Source: Nitrobacter winogradskyi Nb-255
GTDB lineage: Bacteria > Pseudomonadota > Alphaproteobacteria > Rhizobiales > Xanthobacteraceae
DNA length: 64,000 bases
NCBI RefSeq assembly: GCF_000012725.1
Contig: NC_007406.1
Span: forward strand, 834,001 to 898,000
Direction of reading: 5' to 3'
Translations under genes and position numbers: made by a program
Shown: piece after piece, positions 43,569 to 53,148 of the stretch
How the letters are laid out: every line of letters begins with the position of its first letter
Numbering within the stretch: position 1 is the first letter of the stretch
Notes under the pieces: generated by a model
Seen by the model: only the letters and a program-made list of their open reading frames with translations
What the model was told of the DNA's origin: nothing
The model's database searches: none

Positions 43569-46500
43569 TCAGAGTGTTGCAACGCCCGGCCAGCCGCGAC
43601 CGACGACGGCGGAGAGCTGATAGACGCGGATGGTGATGCTACTTTGCGCCGAGCCGAAATCCGCGACCTGCTGGGCGGCGGTGTATCCGGCAGTGGCAGT
43701 TGGTGTGATCACGGCGATGGTGCGGACGACGTTCGCGCCGTTCATCACATCGACCTCGTAGCGCTCACTTTCTTCATTGAGCGGAACATCGACGCCATCC
43801 GCCCAGACGCCGCCGAAGCGCGTGCGTCGAACCCAGGTGATGGCGAGATCGCCGCCCCCATTGCGCGCGCCCGTAATCTGGACCGGTGACCACGGCATGC
43901 GGCCGGCGGCTTTCGTGGCGTAGGTCGTCTGCTGCCAGGCGGGATCGGCGATATCGAGCGCAGGCGGTCCCCAGCGATAGAAGCGGGCAGCGAGCCGTTC
44001 GGCGGGCTTGCCGTCGATCTTCAAGACGGCCTCGTTGAGCAGAACCACCGGCGCGCCGAGGGCGAGCGGCGGCCGCATGGCATGCTCGGTTCCAAGCCGC
44101 CCGCGCAGCAGCTTGGTCAACCGATAGGTCTGCGGAGCCGTTAGCACGGCGTCTGCGAACTGAACGATCTCCCAATCACCATCGGGCGTGCCGATCGCGA
44201 GGCTGTTCGTGCTGCCGGTCAGGATCGCTTCTGGCATCGCGCTCGCCAGTTCCCCGGCATAGAGCTTCACTTCGAGGACTGAGGCTTCGTCCCAATACTC
44301 AGTCGGCCCGGCCGGGAAGGGTTGGATCGTTTCGCCGAGCGTGGCGCGAACAGCGAGCGTGGTATCGAGCGTGAAATCCGAGCCGGTGGCGCTATCCATA
44401 ACCACCACGCCGCCCCAGGGCGCCGCCGACGCGGCAGCATAGGGCGAGAAGCCATCATCGCTGTCGCGAAGCAGCGGCAGGTCCATCAGGCGCAAGACCG
44501 CAGCGCCATAAATCGGCGGCGGCGTCAGCGTCGGCGGGGCGATACCGTTGAGCGGCGGCGTGTAGATCGCCGCTTCGGCACGCACAGCTTCCACATCGCG
44601 CGCGCCACGCTCGGTGACGCGCTTCAGCCGAAAGGCCCGCGGCCTGCCGTTGATGACGAGATCGACAACGTCGCCTGGATCGAGTGCGATCCGCGCGGGC
44701 GGCAAAGCAAAGCCCGCCGTTTCGCGTTCGATCCAGGCTTCGACCAAGGCACGATCGGCGATTGATTGCGCCTGAACCTGATCGAGTACGAGGGCCAGCC
44801 GGATGTCGCTCTTGCGTTCGGAATAGCCGGCAAGCCGGTTCGCCGAGACCGCGCCGGGCTTGTAGTCGTCGATCGCGTCGGTGAAGCCGATCGCGACCTC
44901 GTTCGGCAGTTCGGTTTCCTGCCCGCGCGTGAGCGTGATTTCTTCGCGCTCGCCCTGATCGGGTATTGCCAGTTCCGGCAGGGTGAGCGTCGCAACGGAA
45001 TTGCGCCCGCGCGGGATGAAGCGGATCAGCCCATCGGTTTCCACCGCGTCGAAGGCGAAGGCCGAGGCGAGCGCCTCGATTTCGGCGCGCGGGCTCATCG
45101 GCCGGTCGCGCAGATAGCCGGTGACGACACCGACCAGCGTCGACACGTCATAGGCGGTGAAGCCAACGCGCCTGCAGCGTTCTGCGACGAGCGCGGCAAG
45201 ATCGGCAAGCCCGACCTTGCCGTTCAGCCAGTGGCCGAGCGGATAGAGATCGCCATCCGACCACAGATCGGCGCGACCCGGCCAGGCGGGATAGGGCCGT
45301 GCGTCCCAAGTCCAGACGCCGATCGTTCCGATCATCCGCCCGCCATAGACGCCGGAGATGGGGTTGTGGCCCGCGGCCATCTCCCACCAGCCGATCACTG
45401 CCTCGATGGCGCGGCGCTGGATCAGATCATCGCGCGTGCCCTTCGAGAAATACGGGAAGAAGCTTTCGGACGATTTCGGATCGTAGAAGACGTTGGGCTG
45501 GTTCGCGCCCTTGTCGACCGAGGGCACGCCGAGTTCGCAGAGCCAGATCGGCTTCATTTCGGCAAGCCAGGCAGTCGGCGATCCGTTTTCAACACCACCC
45601 GGGCGATCGTAGTGCCGGTTCAGCCACCAGTTCCGGAGATCCTTGGAACGGAACACCCAGGGCTTGCCATAGGCGCCGTCGGTGATGGTTGTGCGCGTCT
45701 GGGCGTTGCGGGCAGCGTCTGAGGCATAGAACCAATCGAAGAATTCGCCTCCTTCGATGTTCGATTGGAGATAGGCACGATCATAGATCGAGGACGCGCC
45801 CGCCTGCCGATCGAGATGGCCGGAGCCATCGCGCCAATCAGCGAGAGGCGCATACCAGTCGATCCCCACGAAATCGATATTGCTGTCGGCCCATAGCGGA
45901 TCGAGATGGAAGAAGACATCATTCGATCCATCGGTGGGCCGATAGCCATTGTAGTCGGACCAGTCGGCCGCGTAACTCACCTTCACGCCGCCGCCGACAA
46001 TGCCCTTCACATCGGCGGCAAGCGTCATCAAGCGCGCCACCGCGGGGAAGTTCGTGGCGCTATCGCGCACGGAAACCAGCGCGCGCATTTCCGAGCCGAT
46101 CAGGAAAGCATCGACGGCGCCGGTGTCGATCGCATTCACCGCCGCGCAGAGCCTGGCGTAGTGAAAAATGAAGCGCCGAAAGCTCCATTCGGCCGGGCCG
46201 GAATAGCTGGTCGCGACGGCGTCGGTGCTGCCGTTGACCGACACCGAAACATGGCTGGGCAGGCAGGAACCGAAGAACGAGGCGACCTGCGTCCCGGCCG
46301 TCGCGGTCTTGTCCACCGTGCCAGGCTGGCCTGCCGCCGGATGGCAGGTGATCCGCCCGCGCCAGGGATAGGCTGGCTGGCCCGTTCCGCCATAGGGGTT
46401 GGGCAGGGCATTGCCGACGGGAACATCCATGAACACGAAAGGATAGAACACGACGGCATAGCCGCGCGCCTTGAGATCGCGGATGGCACGAACGACGGTA

Positions 46501-47510
46501 TCATCCGAAGGCGTGCCGCCATAGGACGGGCGACCGGCGTTGAGCGAGATCACCGCCGCGCCGTATCGCGCGACGCCATGCACCATCCAGGAATCCGGCG
46601 TCGTTACCTTGTCGGCGACTTCGACCTTCGGGCGGATCGTGCAGGAGCCGCAGCGCAGATCGTCGCCGAACCAGCCCACCACCAGAAAAACCGTATCGAC
46701 ATTTGGCAGCGAGGCCTTGAGATCATCGAGAGCCACCGACCAGTCCGAGGTCGATCGTCCGGCGCTGTCGTTTTCGGGCGTGGTCGCACCGCCACCAAGA
46801 TTGCGTTTCTGAACTTTGGGGTCATAGGCGCGCTCGCCGGCGCCTGGGATCATGGTGACGGCGCGCACCATCGTCTCAACGCTATCGCCGTCGGACGACG
46901 ACACGCGCCGGAACACCTCGAAGGTCAGCTGCGGAAGGCGATTGCCGAACTTTTCCAGCGCGAGGTTGTCGAACACGACATAAGCCGTGCCGCGATAGGC
47001 CGGCGCGTTGTCCGCAGCTTCGACGCCCTCAATCAGCGGATCGGGCGCTTGGCTTGCGGTGCCGCGATAGACCCGCATGGTGATGCCGGCCATCGAAAGC
47101 GGCTTGCCATCCGCCCAGATGCGACCGATCCGATCGATCGGGCCTTCGCACAAGCCCACTGCGAAATTCGCGAAATAGGCATAGGTGGTCGTCTTGACCG
47201 ATCCACCGCCACCGCCTTTGCCGCCTTGCTTCTCGGTGGTCGCGACCTCCTTGAAGTTTGTTGCCCAGATGATCTGCCCGGCGATCCGGACCCGCCCCGC
47301 AATTTCGGGGATCGGCGCGCCTTCGGTGGAGGCCTGAACCTGCAAGCTATCGAGGCGTGGTCCCTGCTGGTCTTCGAGCTTCGGCCCGAACAGGAGGTTA
47401 TCGATATACCCGCCCGCGGCTGTGGCGACGGCAGCCGCAGCGATCTGGACAAACGCCGAGGCGCCCGCCGTCAGCGCGGAGGCCGCGGCGGTGAGGAGAA
47501 GAACGGCCAT
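43569..47510 (-). CDS. GTA-type baseplate megatron (TIM-barrel) tail protein
   Basis: A 1313-residue tail-tip protein, homologous to gp15 of gene transfer agents. The N-terminus is hydrophobic (ALTAGASAFVQIAAAAVATA). A long central TIM-barrel (glycoside-hydrolase-like) domain includes SYAADWSDYNGYRPTDGSND, FHLDPLWADSNIDFVGIDWY and MKPIWLCELGVPSVDKG at about residues 520-700. The C-terminal half is the phage tail domain with a fibronectin-like end. It probably degrades surface polysaccharide and attaches the tail. Confidence 0.9.
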   Translation of the reverse strand: MAVLLLTAAASALTAGASAFVQIAAAAVATAAGGYIDNLLFGPKLEDQQGPRLDSLQVQASTEGAPIPEIAGRVRIAGQIIWATNFKEVATTEKQGGKGGGGGSVKTTTYAYFANFAVGLCEGPIDRIGRIWADGKPLSMAGITMRVYRGTASQAPDPLIEGVEAADNAPAYRGTAYVVFDNLALEKFGNRLPQLTFEVFRRVSSSDGDSVETMVRAVTMIPGAGERAYDPKVQKRNLGGGATTPENDSAGRSTSDWSVALDDLKASLPNVDTVFLVVGWFGDDLRCGSCTIRPKVEVADKVTTPDSWMVHGVARYGAAVISLNAGRPSYGGTPSDDTVVRAIRDLKARGYAVVFYPFVFMDVPVGNALPNPYGGTGQPAYPWRGRITCHPAAGQPGTVDKTATAGTQVASFFGSCLPSHVSVSVNGSTDAVATSYSGPAEWSFRRFIFHYARLCAAVNAIDTGAVDAFLIGSEMRALVSVRDSATNFPAVARLMTLAADVKGIVGGGVKVSYAADWSDYNGYRPTDGSNDVFFHLDPLWADSNIDFVGIDWYAPLADWRDGSGHLDRQAGASSIYDRAYLQSNIEGGEFFDWFYASDAARNAQTRTTITDGAYGKPWVFRSKDLRNWWLNRHYDRPGGVENGSPTAWLAEMKPIWLCELGVPSVDKGANQPNVFYDPKSSESFFPYFSKGTRDDLIQRRAIEAVIGWWEMAAGHNPISGVYGGRMIGTIGVWTWDARPYPAWPGRADLWSDGDLYPLGHWLNGKVGLADLAALVAERCRRVGFTAYDVSTLVGVVTGYLRDRPMSPRAEIEALASAFAFDAVETDGLIRFIPRGRNSVATLTLPELAIPDQGEREEITLTRGQETELPNEVAIGFTDAIDDYKPGAVSANRLAGYSERKSDIRLALVLDQVQAQSIADRALVEAWIERETAGFALPPARIALDPGDVVDLVINGRPRAFRLKRVTERGARDVEAVRAEAAIYTPPLNGIAPPTLTPPPIYGAAVLRLMDLPLLRDSDDGFSPYAAASAAPWGGVVVMDSATGSDFTLDTTLAVRATLGETIQPFPAGPTEYWDEASVLEVKLYAGELASAMPEAILTGSTNSLAIGTPDGDWEIVQFADAVLTAPQTYRLTKLLRGRLGTEHAMRPPLALGAPVVLLNEAVLKIDGKPAERLAARFYRWGPPALDIADPAWQQTTYATKAAGRMPWSPVQITGARNGGGDLAITWVRRTRFGGVWADGVDVPLNEESERYEVDVMNGANVVRTIAVITPTATAGYTAAQQVADFGSAQSSITIRVYQLSAVVGRGWPGVATL

Positions 47511-47608
47511 GTGAGAAGCGTTACCTCTTGGCGAAGTATTCGTAGGGAGATTGATCGTGAAACAGAATTGAGCTTCAAATAGATGATCGCGAATTCAGGT
47601 TTGTTCTA

Positions 47609-47872
47609 ATGTTCGGCGATTTCTTCATGCGCTGGCGCGCCCGCCGCGCCCGATGGAAGGCAGACGCGAAGCGGTTGGTTGCTATCAATCCGCCGACGGC
47701 CTTCCACGCGGCTCAGGTTGAAGTCGCGAGAGCGAGGTCGGTTCAGGATCGTGCCGAGGCGTGGCATTGGATGAAGGTAGCAGCCGAGGTTGCGCGCATC
47801 TGCCCGGAGGCCGATCTTGACGTTGAGCGGAGTGTTCAGGCGATACGTGCCGCCGGCTTTTGCTATCGTTAG
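47609..47872 (+). CDS. Plus-strand moron gene, unknown small basic protein
   Basis: An 87-residue protein, MFGDFFMRWRARRARWKADA and onward, rich in Arg and Ala, helical (FHAAQVEVARARSVQDRAEA). It is on the opposite strand to the morphogenesis genes and overlaps the end of the NlpC gene by four bases. The preceding 98 bases (47511-47608) are A/T-richer, suggesting its own promoter. No family recognised. A possible moron. Confidence 0.55.
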   Translation: MFGDFFMRWRARRARWKADAKRLVAINPPTAFHAAQVEVARARSVQDRAEAWHWMKVAAEVARICPEADLDVERSVQAIRAAGFCYR

Positions 47873-48330
47873 CGGCGCGATGCGTTGTTTCGGTTCGGCC
47901 GTCTGATTTTCGGAAACCTGAAGGCAAAGCGCAGTCGGTTGCGCCACCACGGCACGAACGAGACTTCTGCGACCGGGTGGGATTCGATCGTGTGGATCAT
48001 GCGGTTCGGAGCAACGAGGATCGCGCAGTGCTTGGCCGGCGCGGTTTCGTTGATCGCAAAGAGCAACAGATCGCCGGGCTCGATGGCATCGAGCGCCAGC
48101 GGGATCATGTGACGGCTGGCGGCATCGGCCAGTGTCTCCTCGCGCAGCGTCTCGGCCCAATCGCGTGAATAGGCGGGTGGGTGCTCGGGGTCGGCGCCAT
48201 AGACCGCACGCCAGACCCCGCGCACGAGGCCGAGGCAATCGCAGCCGACGCCTTTGAGCGCCGCCTGATGGTGATAGGGCGTGCCGATCCAGGACCGGGC
48301 CTCGATGATGATATGATCGCGGACGCTCAT
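47869..48330 (-). CDS. NlpC/P60 peptidase of tail tip (GTA gp14-like)
   Basis: A 153-residue protein with the NlpC/P60 core. The catalytic Cys is in GVGCDCLGLVRGVW near residue 30, and the His in AKHCAILVAPNRMIHTIE near residue 102. It probably cuts peptidoglycan during DNA entry. The gene overlaps DUF2163 by four bases. Confidence 0.88.
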   Translation of the reverse strand: MSVRDHIIIEARSWIGTPYHHQAALKGVGCDCLGLVRGVWRAVYGADPEHPPAYSRDWAETLREETLADAASRHMIPLALDAIEPGDLLLFAINETAPAKHCAILVAPNRMIHTIESHPVAEVSFVPWWRNRLRFAFRFPKIRRPNRNNASRR

Positions 48331-49214
48331 GTGATCTTGCCGCCGTCGTTGCCCGCGCCCTGGTTCGGATAGGACATCGCGAAATCGGTCCCGGGCATAT
48401 GCGGGAAGCCGCCGAAATTGACCGTGTTGGCGAAGCGATCCCGGCAGGTCGCAAAGGTGCGGTCGCAGCCGGCGGTCGCATCGAAGGTATCGCCGATCGT
48501 CACCGGAGCGCCCATTGGCAGATAGATCGCCAGCCGCGACACGCCTGCGCTGGACGAATGCGCCTTGATCTCGACCGCGAGCCCATCATTGGCGCCGGAG
48601 GTCCAAACCAGCCTGCCGCGTGTCAGCGCGCCGGAGGTGATACCGGACATGCCGGAGGCCACGAACTCGAAGGCATCGAGCACGTCCGTGACGGCGCCTG
48701 CTCCGTGATTGCCAGACGCGCCGAGATCGATGCCGCAGCGCGCGTCGCCGAGATCCCAGGCGCAGGATCGCTGAAAAATGCGGCCCGCCGGTTGATCGAG
48801 CTTCGCGGCAAGGCCACGCAGTTCGGCGGAAAAGGCAAGCTTGCCGCGCGAGACCTGACCGAGATTGCCGGCCCGAAGGATCACGCGCTGGGCAACATCG
48901 GCCCAGTTGACGAGATAGATCGTGACGGCCGCGTCGTCATAGCGCCCGCCGTGGAGATCGTCCTCGGTGAGCGCGTCGGACGACAGCGCGCCCTGCACAT
49001 CGAGGTTCGAGACGGCGAGGCCAAGCTGGCCTTCAATAGCGGTCGCGGTGAACCCGGACGCCGCCCTGAAGGTGACGGCATCGAAGACGAGATCGCGGTC
49101 GAAGTCGGTAAAGCCCATCACCACGCCGTCGCGGCGATCCACCCGCCAGCAGCGGCATAGCGTCGTGAGCCCGCCCGCGACATGGTTCGCAAGGGCAGGA
49201 GGAAGGGTTTTCAT
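48327..49214 (-). CDS. DUF2163 tail protein (GTA gp13-like)
   Basis: A 295-residue protein with MGFTDFDRDLVFDAVTFRAA near residue 33, then SCAWDLGDARCGIDL near residue 150, and the C-terminal Cys pair in GCDRTFATCRDRF near 265. These are DUF2163 features. It is a tail-tip or distal tail component in gene transfer agents. It overlaps its neighbours by four bases on each side, showing a tightly packed operon. Confidence 0.9.
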   Translation of the reverse strand: MKTLPPALANHVAGGLTTLCRCWRVDRRDGVVMGFTDFDRDLVFDAVTFRAASGFTATAIEGQLGLAVSNLDVQGALSSDALTEDDLHGGRYDDAAVTIYLVNWADVAQRVILRAGNLGQVSRGKLAFSAELRGLAAKLDQPAGRIFQRSCAWDLGDARCGIDLGASGNHGAGAVTDVLDAFEFVASGMSGITSGALTRGRLVWTSGANDGLAVEIKAHSSSAGVSRLAIYLPMGAPVTIGDTFDATAGCDRTFATCRDRFANTVNFGGFPHMPGTDFAMSYPNQGAGNDGGKIT

Positions 49215-49804
49215 TCGAGGACTTCCACGAGGTCGATGTTGTTGACGATCTGCAAGTCCCAGGCGTTCGCCTGAACCGGCAGGCTGTCGGTGTCGAAGCG
49301 GACGGGAACGTCGAACTGAAAGGAGGCGGTCGGCGCCGAGCCGGGCGCCGAGGCGAAGGTGATGCGGCCGGTCAGCGTATCGATCGCGGCAGGCGTGACC
49401 GGGCTTCCGGCGATCTTCACCGCGACCGATCCGGCGACGGGCTTTGTGATCGTGCGGACGTGCTCGTAGCCAGAGCGATTGTAGCGTTTGACGATCTGCC
49501 AGACCGTCGGTGTGTTCTGCACCATCGCCTGATCGGCGGCGTCATAGTCGTTCCAGTCCTTGAAGCGGAAGGAATAAGCACGGCCCTTCACGACATGGAA
49601 ATGGGCGATCACCGCCGCCATGTCGGCGCGGTTGCGGATGCCGGTCGAGATATTCCAGCGACCCCGGCTGTTCGACCAGTTGACGTTTCGCTGCTCGGCA
49701 CCCGATGCAAGCGTCACGATCTGCGTCGAAAAGCCGGGCCCGCCGGTGGCGCCGCGCCCGACCGAGCCGGGGAAGGCGATATCGAGAAAGGGTTGCGGCA
49801 TCAC
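49211..49804 (-). CDS. DUF2460 distal tail protein (GTA gp12-like)
   Basis: A 197-residue protein with GGPGFSTQIVTLASGAEQRN near residue 22, SRGRWNISTGIRNRADM and YSFRFKDWNDYDA, which are DUF2460 signatures. It is the distal tail hub in gene transfer agents. Start ATG 49804 overlaps the tape-measure stop by four bases. Confidence 0.9.
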   Translation of the reverse strand: MMPQPFLDIAFPGSVGRGATGGPGFSTQIVTLASGAEQRNVNWSNSRGRWNISTGIRNRADMAAVIAHFHVVKGRAYSFRFKDWNDYDAADQAMVQNTPTVWQIVKRYNRSGYEHVRTITKPVAGSVAVKIAGSPVTPAAIDTLTGRITFASAPGSAPTASFQFDVPVRFDTDSLPVQANAWDLQIVNNIDLVEVLE

Positions 49805-52800
49805 ATTCCCCGCATGCCGGAGCGAACGGCGCGGGCAAGGCCCGCGGCGATCTGGGTGCGGCTGGCGTCAAAGGCGGTTGGGTTCGGCGTCTGGATCGTG
49901 ACGTTGACGATCGCGCCACCGGCGCGGTCGTCGCCGCGCTCATAGGCGCGCGCCTCCTTCCGGTTCAGCACGCGCTCGCCGCGTTGCAGGATCGCCGGCA
50001 CTTCGTCAGCGCGCAGATATGCGCCCTCGTGAAAGCGCGGCGCATAGGCAAAGGCGGCAACCGGCACCATGCGCCCGACACCTCCCGCGCCAACCAGTCC
50101 GCCCTCATGGAAGAGGCGCGAGAAGATGCCGCTCAACAGCCCGCTGCCCTGGCTGAACGTCGGCAGGTTCGAACCGAAGAGCAGGTTCTTCAGGGGATTG
50201 AGCAGGGCAAGCTTGATCATTTCGCGGGAAAGTTCTTGCAGCGCGGCGCGGCCGGCATCGCCCCACGATTTCCAATCGAGCTTTCCCTGCGCCAGCACAT
50301 CGGCGAAACGGTCGAGCGCCGAGCCGACCGCATTCTCGATGGCGCGATAGGCGGCGTCCTGCCGCTGCAATTCTTGCGTCAGCCGTTCAATCTTGCCGGC
50401 GTTCTCGACAATCATCCGCCCTTCTTCGCTGGCGAGGTCGATCCCGCGCGTCCGCAGGCCTTGTTCGGTTCGGAGCTGCGCGATGATAACGGCGCGTTCA
50501 GAAGAGCTTTGACCGATCAACCCTATCTGCCGTTGCAGAAGGGTGATTTCGTCCTTCTGGTCTTCGAGGGCCTGGCGGACGGCGAGTTGACGGTTGAGTT
50601 CGTCGACCCGCCGCGCATTGCCGATCGCGGCTTGCCCTTCCGGGCTCGCCGCATCGATCCCGCGCTGGCGCAATTGCTGGATCGCGCGAAGGATCGCCAG
50701 TTCTTCAGATCGCCTGGAGACGGACGCTCCAATCAGCGCCACCTGACGCTCAAGGAGTGTGATCTCGTCGCGCTGATCGCGAAGCTGTTCCTGGCCGCGC
50801 AGCGTCCGGTTCAGCCCCTCGATCTGCCGGGCAGACTCGATATAGGCCCGCGCTTCCTCGCTCGCGAGATCGACGCCGCGACGTTGAAGTTCCTGTTCGG
50901 CGCGCATGACGGCGAGCGCATCACCGCGCGCCGCGACAGTCGCGTTGATCAGCGAGACCTGTCGCGTGAGCAGTTCGATCTCGCGGCGGCGGTCCTCGTT
51001 GGCCGAAAGGGCTTGCGCCCGTTCCTGCTCGGCGAAGAGCCGGCCATAGGCTTCCCGCATCCGATCAATGATGCGGGTGAGGGTCTCCTTTGTTTCGCCT
51101 TCGGCAAGGGCCTGCGCGATCAGCAAAGGGCGGAGCGCCTGCTCAACCTGCATCGCCTGGGCGGCCTTGGCGGAGGCAAGCGCGCCGCCTGCGACCGCAT
51201 CATTGACACGCTTCTGCGCAGCCGCTTCAGCGGTGAGATCGGCAACCTGCCGGCCTGCTTGGGCGGCGGCTTCCGCGATCCGTTCGCGCAGAACCTGCCG
51301 GGCACGGGCTTCGGCGTCGATACCCTCGCGCGCCTGATCGATCAGACCCTGCTTGCCGGCTTCAGCCCGTTCGGCGGCTTCGGCGCTTTCGAGATAGGCG
51401 TTCGCCAGTGCAAGCGTCGCCCGGATCGAGATTTCGGTCGCCGAGTTCTGGGTGACGATCGCCTGCGTGGCCGCATCGACCGCCGGCCGGTAGCGGGCGA
51501 GTTCAGCGGTAACGCGGGCATAGGCCGCTTCCACCGCTGCAACATCGGCAAGTTTCGATCGCGTGAGCGGATCGTTGAGCGCCGCCCTCAGGGCCGCCTG
51601 CTCACGTTGCAGCCGTTCGAGTTCACGCGCGCCGGGGATGATGTCCCGGGCCGTTTCGCCGGCTCGCACGGAGAGTTCATTCGCGCGGGCGTCGGCTGCA
51701 AGCTGCTCCGCGCGCCGTTGCGCATCCGCAAGCTGGGCTTCAATTTCGGCGATGCGCCGTTCGACCACCGGCAGCATCAGCGGCACGAAATCGCCACGGA
51801 CGTTTTCGCGAAGCCGTTCGCGCTGCCACTTTAGAAGATCGAGTTCTTCGGCCGGCGTGCGACCATCGACGGCGCGGTCCACGGCCTTCCCGATCGCGTC
51901 GAAAGCGTTCGAGGCCTGACGCGCCACGAAATTCCAAGCGCGCCCGAAGGCATTGGTGGCCTGTTCGGCATCGGCGAGCGTCGGAACCAGCGCCGCCAGA
52001 AGAACCCGCTGCGCTTCGGTGCGGTTGTTCTGATCGACAAGGGTCCGGATATACTGCCGGGTTCGATCGTCGAGGAAGGCCAGCCGGGAATTGAGTTCAT
52101 CGGCGCCGCGAACAGGATCGGTCAGCGCCGACGCCAGTTGCTCGGCCCCAGCTTTGGTTTCGACACCCATCGTGACCGCGAAGTTGCGGGCGATGGAGAT
52201 CGCGCGCGCCATTTCCTCGGCGCCGATCTTGCCGGTGCGCAGGAACGCGACTTCCATTTCGCGCGCCGACCTGACCGAGATCTTGCCGGCTTCGGCGGAA
52301 GACTGCGCGACGCGCTCGAGTTCGGAGGCGGTCGTGCCGGAAGCGCGGCCGATCCCCATGAGCGCGGTCGTAACCGAGCGCGTAGAGGCGTCGTTGGCGA
52401 CCCACGCGGCGGTGAGGCCAACGACCGCCGCCGCAACCCCGATTGCGACCGCACCCACGACACCGAGCGCCGAGCCGAAGGCGGTGAGCGTACCGCGCAG
52501 GCCGCCAAAGGCCTGCGTCACCTGACCGCCCTGCTGCATGAGGATCGTCATCGGCGACATGCCGGTCGACATCGACGCAACCACGTCGTTGAACGTGTAT
52601 TGCAGCGTCAGCAGCTGGTTGCGCGTCAGTTTGGAAGAACCGCCGACCCCGGTGATCGCGCGGGCGGTCTGATCGAACCTTTGCCGGGCGAGACCTTGCG
52701 CGGCGGCATGTTCGGCCGAGGTGATTACGCCGCGCCTGGCGAGCGCTGCGTATTCGGCAAGTTCGCTGTTGAGGCGGGCCTGCGCGGCGCCCAGGGGATC

Positions 52801-53148
52801 GAGCGTTGCCCGCAGCGCATTCGCCCGCGCCTGGAAGCTTTCGGCTTCGCGCGCCGCTTCCTCGAACACCGAGGCGGAGTCGCGCGCGGATTTAGGGATT
52901 GGACGGTCAACGTTGAGGACCGCGTTGAACCGCTTCTGGGAGGCTTCGGCATCGGCTGCGAGCCGCGCGGCTTCCGCCAGTCGCTTGAGGCGGGCGACCT
53001 CGCGATCGGTCGCCGCGCCCGTCCGGTTCAACGCCTTCTCGACGGCGCCAAACGCAGCCTGCCCGGATTGCCCGACTTCCTCGAAGGCGCGCCGGATCTC
53101 TGCCTTCCCCTCGATGCCGAGGCGAATGGAGACGTTGGTGGCGCTCAT
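49801..53148 (-). CDS. Tail tape measure protein with internal repeats
   Basis: A 1115-residue protein that sets tail length. The N-terminal part is a long Ala/Arg/Glu coiled coil; a hydrophobic patch near 205-235 (ALGVVGAVAIGVAAAVVGLT) is common in tape measures. Between about residues 715 and 930 three related ~70-residue repeats follow one another, each with RREIxLLxRQ-like start (for example DEITLLERQVALIGASVSRR) and a GIDLASEEG-like middle. The C-terminus has the conserved MIKLALLNPLKNLLFGSNLP and GGLVGAGGVGRMVPV. The start overlaps the upstream chaperone stop (ATGA). Confidence 0.9.
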   Translation of the reverse strand: MSATNVSIRLGIEGKAEIRRAFEEVGQSGQAAFGAVEKALNRTGAATDREVARLKRLAEAARLAADAEASQKRFNAVLNVDRPIPKSARDSASVFEEAAREAESFQARANALRATLDPLGAAQARLNSELAEYAALARRGVITSAEHAAAQGLARQRFDQTARAITGVGGSSKLTRNQLLTLQYTFNDVVASMSTGMSPMTILMQQGGQVTQAFGGLRGTLTAFGSALGVVGAVAIGVAAAVVGLTAAWVANDASTRSVTTALMGIGRASGTTASELERVAQSSAEAGKISVRSAREMEVAFLRTGKIGAEEMARAISIARNFAVTMGVETKAGAEQLASALTDPVRGADELNSRLAFLDDRTRQYIRTLVDQNNRTEAQRVLLAALVPTLADAEQATNAFGRAWNFVARQASNAFDAIGKAVDRAVDGRTPAEELDLLKWQRERLRENVRGDFVPLMLPVVERRIAEIEAQLADAQRRAEQLAADARANELSVRAGETARDIIPGARELERLQREQAALRAALNDPLTRSKLADVAAVEAAYARVTAELARYRPAVDAATQAIVTQNSATEISIRATLALANAYLESAEAAERAEAGKQGLIDQAREGIDAEARARQVLRERIAEAAAQAGRQVADLTAEAAAQKRVNDAVAGGALASAKAAQAMQVEQALRPLLIAQALAEGETKETLTRIIDRMREAYGRLFAEQERAQALSANEDRRREIELLTRQVSLINATVAARGDALAVMRAEQELQRRGVDLASEEARAYIESARQIEGLNRTLRGQEQLRDQRDEITLLERQVALIGASVSRRSEELAILRAIQQLRQRGIDAASPEGQAAIGNARRVDELNRQLAVRQALEDQKDEITLLQRQIGLIGQSSSERAVIIAQLRTEQGLRTRGIDLASEEGRMIVENAGKIERLTQELQRQDAAYRAIENAVGSALDRFADVLAQGKLDWKSWGDAGRAALQELSREMIKLALLNPLKNLLFGSNLPTFSQGSGLLSGIFSRLFHEGGLVGAGGVGRMVPVAAFAYAPRFHEGAYLRADEVPAILQRGERVLNRKEARAYERGDDRAGGAIVNVTIQTPNPTAFDASRTQIAAGLARAVRSGMRGM

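Noticed and set aside
45906-47582. Long open frame (558 codons) antisense to the megatron gene
   Set aside because: Arg/His/Gly-rich low-quality product; the opposite strand is a clear tail protein.
50358-51000. Regularly spaced repeats considered as CRISPR
   Set aside because: Repeats are ~210 bases, coding, in frame and divergent at the third codon position.
49705-51834. 709-codon open frame antisense to the tape measure gene
   Set aside because: Mirror of the coiled-coil codon pattern; no motif or ribosome site.
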